Assembly (NCBI GenBank): GCA_024305745.1
Contig: JAHRBS010000002.1
Location: forward strand, 2,046,001-2,110,000
From: Polyporus tsugae
Taxonomy: Eukaryota > Basidiomycota > Agaricomycetes > Polyporales > Polyporaceae
Reading direction: 5' to 3'
Length of the DNA stretch: 64,000 nt
The position numbers and the translations under genes are program-made. Below the pieces are notes generated by a model that saw only the letters and a list, made by a program, of their open reading frames with translations, made no database searches and had not been told where the DNA came from. Positions 45,201 to 55,761 of this stretch are shown here, piece after piece (positions within the stretch are counted from its first letter, which is position 1; each line of letters starts with the position of its first letter).

Positions 45201-45899
45201 TTTGTGGAATACGGATACCACCCCAAGATGGCCCCAGATGTACAGGGAGAACTAGGTTTCCCGACCCTCGAAGACATCTTCCAGTACCGAACGGAAGCCC
45301 GGGAACAGGCCCAAGCATCCCTAACCCTCGCTGCAGAACGGATGAAGTGGTACTACGACAAACACAAGAGTGAAGTGCCATTGAAGGTTGGGGACAAAGT
45401 CCTTCTCAAAGGAAGGGACCTCAGGATCAAACAGTCATCAGCAAAGTTATCCGCAAAGAACTATGGGCCCTACCAAATCATCGACCAAGTTGGGCCGGTC
45501 GATTTCCGTCTACAACTCTCAGCCACAAACAAGGTCCACCCTGTCTTCCATGCTTCCAAACTCATCCCCTACCACGAGGACAAGATTGGCAACCGTAACC
45601 CGTCGAAACCACCAGCCATAGAGGTGGAAGGACATGACGAGTTTGAGGTCGAAAAGATCCTCGACTCCAAGACCTACTACGGATATGTCCGATACCTTGT
45701 GAAATAGGTTGGATACAATATCAGCGAAGCCACTTGGGAACCAGTACAGAATGTCAAGCACTGCAAAGAACTACTCGATGAATTCCACACCTCGCACCCT
45801 GGCGCTGTCCAACCAATATCCCTCACCAATCCACGGCCGGTACAAGCTCAGTTTAATCGTCAAGTTTGGTACGATCGCTTCGCTGGAGCTCAGCCTTGA
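42207..45899 (+). pseudogene. B1 pol, three in-frame stops
   Basis: Protease region LLDCGAYLSFAHYC, with DCGA in place of the usual DSGA, then IIIGMTFLREHNPEVDW. RT (VMTFGLCNAPSTFQAMMNEI; YIDDILIF), RNase H (LETDSSDFTTGAVLEQ), integrase HHCC and DDE core (HHDTTLAGHPGRWKTQEL; CNTCQRNKA; ISDRGTQFAS; HPQTDGQMERVNQSLEQ). The chromodomain reads EFEVEKILDSKTYYGYVRYL, then NISEATWEPVQN. Stops: TGA 42387-42389, TGA 43131-43133 just before the RT core, and TAG 45705-45707 at a conserved Trp of the chromodomain. The largest open piece is 43341-45707 (788 codons). All three stops are shared by B2. Confidence 0.9.
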
Positions 45900-45910
45900 G
45901 GAGGAAGTAG

Positions 45911-46328
45911 TGTCACGGTTTTTCGCACCACGTTTGGTACCACAGTCACAGCCACCAACCCTAACCCCAGGTTCACCCATTTCCGGACTCTAGCCTGGAC
46001 ACTGGTCATCATTATGTAATAGTACTTACCTCTTTGTTCTCCTTTTGGACTGGCTCACCTGCCATCAGTACCCAAGCCTGCCCTGAAGCCAGGTGGTCTG
46101 TGCACCTGTCATGTATAGTATATAAGGGCTGTGATGTGGGCTCAGAGACATTAGATTCTGTCTCTTGTTCATTCCCCCATCATCTGTAGGCAGCTTAACA
46201 GCCCCTGCCATCCTCTGCCTTCTAGTCTAGGCCAATCTATCCTCTACTTCTGTTGCCACCCTCTGTGTGTCTCCATCAGTGAGCCCCCCCTTTTGTTTGT
46301 GTTGTGGCACAGTCGTTCGGCTGTGACA
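45911..46328 (+). repeat. 3' LTR of B1
   Basis: Ends CTGTGACA at 46328 and is followed directly by element A2 sequence. Its diagnostic bases match the 3' LTR of B2, not its own 5' LTR. Confidence 0.9.
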
Positions 46329-49300
46329 GTTGTACCCCCAGCGACTATCAAGCTTTGTGAAGTCCTTGGCTTTCTGGAGTCGATCCATCAGATCCGATAC
46401 CAACAGTAGTGGGTAACAGTTCTTAATGGTGATCTCGTTGAGTCGCCAATAGTCCTGGACTGGATGTAGGCTACCATCCTTCTTCTTGACAAAGAAGAAC
46501 GGCGATGACATCGGCGACTTCGACTCTTGAATATAGCCCTTGGCCAAGTTCTCAGCGAGAAACTTGTCAAGCTCTCCTTGTTCGCTGGGCGACAGGGGGT
46601 ACACACGGGAATGGAACATCTTTGCATTGGGCACGAGCTCTATCGCATGGTCATAGGGTCCGTGTTCTGGCAAACGTTTGGACGCCTCTTTCGAGAACAC
46701 ATGCAGGTATTCGTGATAGTGCTCGGGTACAATTTCTTCGACGGGGCGGACTACCTTCTTCTGGTACTCTTGCTCAGTGAGTTGCTGCGAATATGTGTAT
46801 GTCGCTGAAGCAAACAGTTGTGGAGCACCATAAAGGTGTTGTCCATCCTCCCATGCATCGAGAAGAGACGTCTCAGTTCCATCCCACCGCGGCAGGAATC
46901 CTGGTGGCCAGGGCCTATCCTCCTCCTTCTCCTCAGTCATCACGGCCGCACACGCCCTTCCAACCTTCCTAACCTTCTTTGCCCGTCGAGGACCACGGCC
47001 CGCCGTAAGCCGTACCTCTGTATCACGCGCTTTGGTCTCGACAGGTTCAGAGGTTCTCTGGTTAGCCAGGCATGTCTCTGGACATCTCGACAGGCACAGC
47101 AAGCCATGTTCCCAGTCTACTTCAGGGTTGTGCTCGCATAGCCAGTCCAGGCCGATGATGACATCCTCTTCTCCTATATCCGTCACTACAAAGACCACCT
47201 TCTCCCTGTGGTCTCTGATTGCCATATCCAACACGGCAACCTCTGTGATCATACCATCACGGTTTTCCGAACCGTCGATGTTGTACAGAGGAATTGGCCT
47301 TGCCAACTTCCTCATCGTAACCCTATTCTGTTCTACGAATCGTCTATGTAGGAACTTAGTAGTAGCACCGCTATCTACCATAGCTACAATGTCCTTATGT
47401 CGCTGCTTGCCGATTAACCGTACCGGTATATGAAAGTGTTGACTATCGTGATTTACTTCATATACAAACAACGAACCCAGTACAGAAAATCGACTATTAC
47501 TACAAGAACCAGCACGTGCAGCATCCAATGCAGCTCTAATCAAAAACCCTCTTTCTTATCGACCACCGTAAGGGCGGCGATCTTCTCCTCCATTGCCTTG
47601 AGCTGGGCCTTGAGTGTCGTGAGCTCGTTGGTACTGGATGAGGAAGAAGAGGCAGCCCGTTGGTCCTCGACTTTGGGCTTTGGGCAGTGGAACACGGGAT
47701 GTCCTTTCTCGCCGCAGTTCCAGCAATCACCGTCAAACTTCTTCTTGCCTGAATCGGAGGCAGCTGCCTTTTCGCCCTTCTTCTTCCATCCAAATTGCTT
47801 TGGCCGTTCCTCCTCACGCACAGCAAGTTGCTGGTCCATCTGCAGCACGACTTTCTGGATCTTGGCGAGGTCTGAGATGTCGTGCGCTGTGGTCGCGAAG
47901 GCGTCGTTGATCTTGTAAGGGAGTGCTGTGCGGTACCTTTTGCACTTGTCTGCATCACCAGACCTGGTGCGAGCAGCGATGGCATTCAATTGACTGGTAT
48001 AGTCCTTGACAGTGCCAAGCCGATGCGAAGCCTTGTAGAGTTTGGCAAGTTCTACAACGGCAGCCTTCTTGTCGTTCGCAACACAGAAGTGCATCATAAA
48101 TGATCTTCAAAGGCCGCAAAGTCTGACCACGCAACATTGCTGCTAGCCACAGCAACAATGTATGGGCCTGTCCACTCAGCCGCACCACTGGTCCACTTGT
48201 TGAGGATTGTGATCCAGCGGATCTCGTGTGCGACACCTTGCGCCTTGAGGAGATCGTAGTAGATGTGGGCATTGGCTACAAAGCAGAGCCAGGAGGGGTT
48301 TCTGGAAGCGACAATGGCAGCTTGTCATTGGGGAGGGCATTCGGGGTCTCGAGGTTCTGGGGCAGGGGGATTGAGGAGTCTTGTGCGGATCTGCGAGTCC
48401 TGGCTGCCTTCGATGATGAGCCTAGGAGAGATAGTGTCGATTACTTCTGGAGTAGCTCTGAAGGTGCGTTGACGATTGGGACACGGTTGGTCTTCGCAGA
48501 CTGCCCAGCACTGTCTCACTGTATCCCAATGCTCATCCTGAACCTCGTGCGGGTGAAAGGCGTGCCCAAAGGTTTGACAAGCCAGAGTGGAGGGTCTCAT
48601 TTCCTATACCAGGAATGCAAACGGCAGGTGCACAACCCAACACTATCTGCTCAGCCTCCTCGGCCTATTGCTGTGTCTTAACATCAAGGGACACAAGCCC
48701 AGGGGTGTCTTGCCTTCGCTTTGTTTCACTGCCTTTCTCTAGCCTCCCACGCCGTGAGGCGGACCACTTCTGTCAGTGCCAGGGTCTCGGGTTAGGAGCT
48801 TTCCGTGCACTGTACCACTGAAAGTGGCAAGCCTCGAGTTGAATCAAGACCACATCCGATGGTGTGACTAGAGTGTGCACTACGCTAGGCCAACACAGAG
48901 GGTCAAGAGTGTGTACCGTACAAGGGGAAAAGGGAAAGGGTGTGGGTACGCCGGTGCTCGTGAAGTAGTTTCGACCTAATGTTACGACTGGCCGTCGAGT
49001 AAGGACCAGGGAGACTTACGAGACGAGCAAGGGTGTCAATGAGCACTTGTGCAGCGAGAGCAGAGCAAGGCTCAACAGTCAGGGCTGGAGACAAGATGTA
49101 TTGAGTAAGTAGGTGTCTATGAGCAAAATACAGCGAGGCTTACCTGGAGACAAGAGGTCGAAACTGAGGTCTCCAGGCAGCAAAGTGCAGGTCCTTATAT
49201 ATGTAGAGAGGACAATGAGAACCCGGGGACAATAGGTAACTATGGACACGGGTGAACAATGGAAACGGAACAATAGTGACGATGGACAATCAGGAGCTAT

Positions 49301-49425
49301 TGTGCTAAGGAACAAAGGACGAGATACAATGCAATGGAGAACAATAAGTACGACGTGAGAAGTAGATTGTCCAGAAAAGGAAACTAGGGCACTGGTGGCA
49401 GGCGCCAAATGGAGCATTCATGACA
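46329..49425 (-). mobile_element. Element A2, 5' half (LTR, gag, protease, RT start)
   Basis: On the minus strand from 49425: LTR 48980-49425 (446 bp), leader, gag with knuckle CWNCGEKGHPVFHC (47540-48097 open part), protease VDSGATTKFLHRRF and the RT beginning, breaking off at GGGTACAAC. The RT continues from the same codon at 62341-62345, beyond B2. The protease frame is open here where A1 has a stop. Gag has a one-base frameshift near 48100. Confidence 0.9.
48980..49425 (-). repeat. 5' LTR of A2
   Basis: The reverse complement starts TGTCATGAATGCTCC and ends CGTAACA. It is closer to the 5' LTR of A1 than to the mutated 3' LTR of A1. Confidence 0.85.
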
Positions 49426-49429
49426 GGTG

Positions 49430-51220
49430 CCAAGGGCACACGGAAGAGGCTCCTGGTTGTGGCCCACAGAGTTCCCGTGACGAGGAACTTCTTACCCATG
49501 AGGTACAAAAAGTTCTCCTCCACCTTTGCATTGGGTTCATTGGTAGCGTCGCCGGTTACCCCAAGAGCGGCATCCGCCTTTGCCTTACGCTGCTCCGTCT
49601 TAGACCTGGCCTTCTCCTTCACAACCACCCGCACCTGTGCCTTGAGCTCCGTGTTCTTGGAAATTTGCTCATGGATACGTTCCTTGAGCTCGCTGTTCTT
49701 GACCTGAAGGTTTTGGAATGCCTTAGAAAGGTATCAATCAGTATTCAGGTACAGCTGACAAGATTATGGAGTCAAACAGTCGACTTACCACTTCAACACG
49801 GTCAACGTGACTGAGGGTACTCATCACATTGGATGACAGTGTGCGCAAGGTGACCGGCAAGCGGGGAACACTTGGTGAGTGATCAACACGGTGCACTGCC
49901 ACTTATGTTATAATGAGGCATACCATAAGCAGAAGACACAAGTGTGAAGTAGCAAACATGATGCAGACTGCTCAGCCTGCACGAGGCGGGCTAGTGCTGC
50001 ATTGTGTTGATTGAAACCAATGCGGCCTCCGTGTTGGTACAGGTGTGCTGGCGAAGTCAGCACAGGGGCATATTAGTATGTATCTTCCGCATAAAGCTCA
50101 GCCGGGTTCACCAAAACATCAAAGAATGTGTTGAGCGGGGTGATAAGGACTTTTGACTTTCACAGATGGCCAGCTTCTGTGGAGGCCAAAACTGCTGATA
50201 ACACACGAAAGCAGCATGATCAGTGCAGTGCAACAAGTGAGAATAGGGTCTGATTGCAAGCACACCTACCACTACATGCATGACGTACGAGTTAGTCTGT
50301 CAGGTACACATGTCGCCGACAAGGATGACCTCACACTCGCGTCAGAAAGCGCTTTCTTGCAAGGGTTGATTGCACACTAGATGAGGTTCGACATCAAGCT
50401 CTCGGGTTGAGAATAACCTTCAAGTTGATGTGCCTGGGGCACAACATGTTGGCAGAATGGAACGCCAAGTTGATCTCCATCTGCGTTGACAAAGAAAGTT
50501 AGTTCTTGGTCTCTTGTGCCATTAATGTTAGCATACCCATCTGCTCCCAGAGCATTCGCCGCACAACTGGTTGTGCTCAACAACGATGCACTCATCGAGG
50601 GACGCATGGTCCGGCTGCTAGGAACGCCGTACGTGCCGTGGTAACTCTGCTGCTGGTCCACTGTGTCATAGGTGAAGTCGCCGTGGGCGGACTAAGAGCT
50701 GTACTTGTTGACCAAAGGAAGCGGGATCACGCTCCACACACAAGGAATCCAGCCACTACCTATATAGTCTTCTGTAGGGTAGGGAGATGTTGATGGACGC
50801 TGTGACGGGTGCTTCGGACACAAGGAATCTGGCCGTTACCCGCACCGGGTGGGCAGTGCCAGCGGTGTCCAGACCCGGGTCACAGGTGAACATGTGAGAA
50901 ATGCGCTGATCCTCACACGGCATTGGGAAGGTCGACATTGAGGACACAGAATACCGGGATGTTCCCACTATCAGGCAATATAGGGCCTGCACTATGGTAG
51001 TTACGGCTGAGTGAAGCGAAGAAGATGTGTATGTGTTGATGACTGTGACAGGCTGAGGATGGGAATCAGAGTTTGAGTGGCCATCAGTGAGGCTCGCACT
51101 GCTCGCCATATGACCCAGGAGGCTAGACAAAGAACCAGTTGAGTGTGCCTTTGATGCTGTGGTAGAGAAAGACCAGTTGCTCTGCTGAGCAGAGTACTGG
51201 TACTGGGGAATCACCACCAT
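49430..51220 (-). CDS. Uncharacterised spliced gene, cut by A2
   Basis: Three coding-like blocks on the minus strand. Block 1 is 50756-51220 (MVVIPQYQYSAQQSNWSFST, Ser/Thr-rich). Block 2 is about 50377-50693 (AHGDFTYDTVDQQQSYHGTY; DQELTFFVNADGDQLGVPFC) behind a TCTTAG acceptor. Block 3 is 49826 to 49430 with a GTAAGT...CTAAG intron: MSTLSHVDRVEV then FQNLQVKNSELKERIHEQIS, a Lys-rich coiled coil. The last block runs into the A2 LTR, so the 3' end is lost. It follows the transposase on the same strand and could be a companion gene of that transposon; I do not recognise the family and the exon joins are tentative. Confidence 0.35.
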
Positions 51221-51861
51221 CGGTAAAGTGTTGGTTCAGAATGATGCACCAGTAATCTGACATCCTCCCTGGAGGTTGTTGATTATGCAGCGAGTCCAAG
51301 GGGGCTCCTCACTATGCAGGTGGTCAAAAGCGGAGAGATGGTACAAAGTACTCCCAGAGACTGCAGAATACGGTCTGCTTCTCACGGGAGGTGTGCTGTC
51401 TGTGACTTAGGGAGGGTATCTACCCATCCCGCTAGCTGAGAGGGTGAGAATGTGCTCGCAATGCGAGAGGGTGGGAGATAGGGGGCCCCTGTCAAGCGGC
51501 ACGAGAGGGGAAGGCAAATCACTGCTGGGCCATGTCATTGAGAGAGGCAAGTCAGATGGTGAATGGTGTACCATACTAATATCTGAGTAATACCGAGTCT
51601 GATCCAGTATTCATTCTGTCCTTGGTCTCCAGGGAGAATATGTTGGCGTCCAATAGGAGTGAGGCTGCAGAGGTACATTGAGATGGTTATGAGATGAAAA
51701 AAACCAATGTAAGTGGATCATTGCATGATTGAATCAGATCAATGATGATACGGCACTGCTATTGGTGCTGATAGATGCTGGTGTTCAATAGCACACATGT
51801 TGGCACTCAATTCAGACAATCTGATTCGTCTCTACATCCTTGGTCTACTATGGCGATATGA
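51221..51861. other. 641-bp spacer
   Basis: Lies between the transposase stop and the uncharacterised gene. I see no coding segment or RNA gene. Confidence 0.45.
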
Positions 51862-54800
51862 CTACATTTGCTTCATCTGCTTGACACGAAGAAACATGTC
51901 CCCATCAATCAAGTCATGCACTAGGTAATCTCTCTCTTTATCCCAGTCGGGGATGAGCAATGCGCTGTGTATCACAGAGTTCAGGGAAATGAACCTTGCG
52001 CATGTGCACACACAATAGAATGAAAGATCACAATCTTTCTTCCATACAGCATTGCTAAGGTGGGCACCATCCAGCAGAGTCTTGTATGGTTTGATCAATG
52101 TGGTGGAATAGGTGATGTCCCCAACTGCATAGGCGAAGGCGAAGAGGAGTCAGCCAAATAAGTGCTTGCCATCACTGCCTGCTTGATACACCACACAGTT
52201 GCGGTGTTCCTGATTATAGAAGTTGGGGCTGCAACAGAGCAGGTTGGCGGACATCCGCCAGTCAATCTTGGACTCGTAGTTGACATATATGAGACAATAT
52301 GCTGTGACCTTAATAAGAGAGCCTGAGTAAATACTATATCATGAACTTTTTCACTGCATGACTTACCTGTTGGTCCACAGTGATCTTGATTGGCCTGCCG
52401 TCCGGGAGGAGAATATCGTAGTCACAGAAAAATTGAGTGAGATGGGCGCTGAGGCGCGAGTGGAAATTCTTGAATGCATCATTGATGAAGCCAGCTCAGT
52501 GGTTGTCAGTGGCCTGCCCCACCCTCTGCTGCTTGATGATCTGTGAAATTAAGCATGGTGGCTGTTTGGAACCTAGTCGGATATGCTGCACATCCAGTGT
52601 TTTGCCCACACCATTCCCCTCACCATCAGCAGTCTCATGGTGCTCCTCCATCTCCTGGACCACTGCAATCAAGATATCGGCATCCTGTTCATCAAGTGCC
52701 CGCCTAGCGTCATTGTAGTCAATATGTTGACAGATATGGATAGAAACATAGGCAGTGTGGTCAATGGCAAGAATCTGAGCTCAAATAGTTCAGGCATCGC
52801 TACTTAATATAGGATGATATAAATATTAATACCTGATCAGCCACATTTCTGAAGTTGGTGCGGAGGCAATATGTATCCTTCAGTGGTCCATGCAGCTTCT
52901 CATTGGGGCTTGGTGTTGTAATCACGGGTGACACCCTTTTTTTGAATGTCGTTAAAGGTGTGGATGTGGGTGTGACACTTTGGAAAGTTCCAATTTTTGG
53001 CATCAGGATCACTAGATGTTCTTTCCTGATATATATTCCCCCATAATCTGTTGTTTGTACTCTCCATCCCCCATCCTCTCATTAGTATGCAGCTCCAATC
53101 TCAGATAAATATCAACCTCTAAGTAGTTGCACATTATACGCATGAGTAAATATCCAAGTGAGCAACTAGTCTCAGTCACCACATTGTGGGATGAAAATAG
53201 TACATCCTGTATAGTGAATTAAATTTAAGTACTGGGCATACAATCATATAGTACTGGAGAATGTACCTTAGATAAATCCTCATGCTTTGAACCATCAGTA
53301 AATGTGACAGTCAGTGCCTCATCGAAATAGTTGTGTCCACGCCATTGTGGCATTTGACCAAACCTAGCAATAATACAAATTAGTTTACACAATCAGTCTA
53401 CTTCAATTTTTATTACACATACTGTTCATTTACTATTACCACAGCTGCTGATAAGATGGCCTCAATATATTGTTTGAAGAGAGGCCAAAGATGGTGTCCA
53501 AAGAGACCAGAATGAAAGGCATGGAGCCTATCGAATGAGAGTGCCTCATACAGATCTGAGTGATCAAGTTCTAGAAATGCACTCTGGCATTTTGTGTCAT
53601 TAGTCTCAAATATTCACCAATCATTGCAAGTCATCTTGCTCACCTTGATAGATCGCAAGCTCCAAGTCTTCAAGACTTTCTCTGAGTCTTTTATTCTCCT
53701 CTGCACCTGAGCTTCTGCAATGACCTCTCTTGCCTTTTGACCAGTACATTGCCCATACTCCTCCCATATCTTCATCAAGCGTGCCTTTGGCACAAGGCAG
53801 ATAGGCAGGAGAAAGAACCAGTTGCACCACGGATAAGTGACATGAAACATCTATTGCCAAGTAATCATCAAGTCATTACAAAGACACGGACGTGTGGCAT
53901 ATGCAAGGAAGGCATACTGTTCTTCATAATCTGCCAATAGTATGACAACAAAAACAAAAAAGTGGCGAGCAACCCCATCACCACACATCCACCGCACTCC
54001 AACTCGGTTGAATGCACGGATACACAGACAGAACAAAAGAGAACTCAGAAAGACTCATGCCAAACAGCGCACTTGTAGTTGACAAATGCCCGGCTCTGAC
54101 CCTCTGATCCTGCCCTCTCAGCCACCTGTTCACATTTGCATATTGATATCTAAACAGCTACATAGAACATATAACTTACAATCGGAAGCCAGCCAACAAC
54201 CCTGCCACCCCCAGGGCCCTCACCATTCCGGATGTAGGTGGGTAGATTGGCAACCTGAGTGCAGTCTATAAACACGATGATCCAATGCAAAGTTGCAAGG
54301 ACTAACCTGAACCTCCCAAAACTGATCTGCTGTGTAAGGCTCATCATAGAAGTGCTGAAACTTCTCGCCATCGAACTTCGACAATTGTTGGGCATCAAAG
54401 TGCATCTTATCAATGAGCTGAGGGTTCTGGAGAATATCCTTCAGGTACTCCCACAAGTCACAGCACCGGAAGTCATGCTTGACAACCTCCTTCTTGTACT
54501 CAACAGAGATGACATGGTACGTGAACTGATACATAGGTTAAACAACAGCATAACTATAAAAATAGGTAGTACAAACAGCGGTGACCTTGGGACTAGCATC
54601 TGCCCATGCTTGCTGTATGTTGTTGTAGGTTGTGAATGTAAAATTATCTGAACAGTGCACAAGCTTGAGCAAGGCGTTGACCTGCTTCTTGCTGAGGGCG
54701 GCATCGAGGACAAGCTCAGCGAACTCGAAGTCAGTGCAGGAAGCAAAGGGGCACCAAGGCTTATCATCACGGGGTGGCTGATACGTAGATGACCGTGTTC

Positions 54801-55269
54801 GAGTGAAGTCTTCAAAGTGCAAGACCACTGTCAGCTGCCCACTGTTGGGATGGTACTCCATCCTGATGTCATGGACATTGTACTGCGCAGGAGCTGGAGC
54901 AGCATCAGAACCAGGCTCAATGACATTGGGCTCACCATCATCAGCCATGGTAACATTGGACTCAATGTCAGAACCACTAGCATGGGGGAACACAGCCACG
55001 ACAGCACCGCCAGCAACAAACTCAGCAGCAGGAAGGGCGGGTCCCTCAGCAAGGATGACATCTGCAATCGAAACATCAATGTCGACCTGCATGAGCGAAT
55101 GATGGGATCCAGTAGATGCGCCTAAAGTGTTTGATGGGGATCAGAGTGGATACATTATTGAGATACAATCAATGACCGTACTCACCCACACTAGTTGTCC
55201 CCGACCCGATCATCATGTTCTGATCCTCAAACAGTGCGTCGTCACCATTGACAAGGGGCAGCGGGGGAC
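51862..55269 (-). pseudogene. Plavaka-like transposase, central and C-terminal exons, decayed
   Basis: Minus strand. The first exon (55186-55269) starts in phase 1: PPLPLVNGDDALFEDQNMMI. The next (54577-55121) gives MEYHPNSGQLTVVLHFEDF and FEFAELVLDAALSKKQVNAL. Further pieces read FTYHVISVEYKKEVVKHDFR, FDGEKFQHFYDEPYTADQFW, NLPTYIRNGEGPGGGRVVGW, ILLADYEEQYAF, SFDRLHAFHSGLFGHHLWPL, KNWNFPKCHTHIHTFNDIQK and the C-terminal FISLNSVIHSALLIPDWDKE. This order is that of basidiomycete Plavaka (CACTA-related) transposases, recalled from family knowledge. Several stops and small deletions are present (for example in the FILYADKT region, which is missing), so it is inactive. Its 5' exon lies at 39038-39277 on the plus strand. 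Confidence 0.7.
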
Positions 55270-55761
55270 CTGACAATATAATTTGTCAGTCAAGGGAAGC
55301 AAAGAGAGAGACAGGACAATGAACCTTCATACAGTATTCATGGCACAGCTGTCACAGCCGAATGACTGTGCCACAAAACAAACAAAAGGGGGGGCTCACT
55401 GATGGAGACACACAGAGGGTGGCAACAGAAGTAGAGGATAGATTGGCCTAGACTAGAAGGCAGAGGATGGCAGGGGCTGTTAAGCTGCCTACAGATGATG
55501 GGGGAATGAACAAGAGACAGAATCTAAGGTCTCTGAGCCCACATCACAGCCCTTATATACTATACATGACAGGTGCACAGACCACCTGGCTTCAGGGCAG
55601 GCTTGGGTACTGATGGCAGGTGAGCCAGTCCAAAAGGAGAACAAAGAGGTAAGTACTATTACATAATGATGACCAGTGTCCAGGCTAGAGTCCGGAAATG
55701 GGTGAACCTGGGGTTAGGGTTGGTGGCTGTGACTGTGGTACCAAACGTGGTGCGAAAAACC

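Larger units (their letters stand above)
39338..46328 (+). mobile_element. Element B1: chromodomain Ty3/gypsy retrotransposon, 6,991 bp
   Basis: LTRs of 418 bp at 39338-39755 and 45911-46328, both with TGTCA...TGACA ends. Internal order is ORF0, gag, pol (protease, RT, RNase H, integrase, chromodomain) and a purine tract before the 3' LTR. The 5-bp flanks are GCTGT (39333-39337) and GTTGT (46329-46333), which do not match each other but match the flanks of B2. B1 and B2 have exactly the same length. Confidence 0.95.
46329..55349. other. Segment inverted between B1 and B2
   Basis: 9,021 bp lie between the facing ends of B1 and B2. In reverse orientation, all four junction 5-mers, the two halves of A2 and the transposase exons become continuous. 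Crossover points are somewhere inside the two near-identical B copies. Confidence 0.8.

Noticed and set aside
42387..45707. Alternative genetic code or programmed readthrough to explain pol stops
   Set aside because: Host genes in the window use TAA, TAG and TGA as normal stops. Decay by transition explains most cases; readthrough is kept only as a minor option for B.
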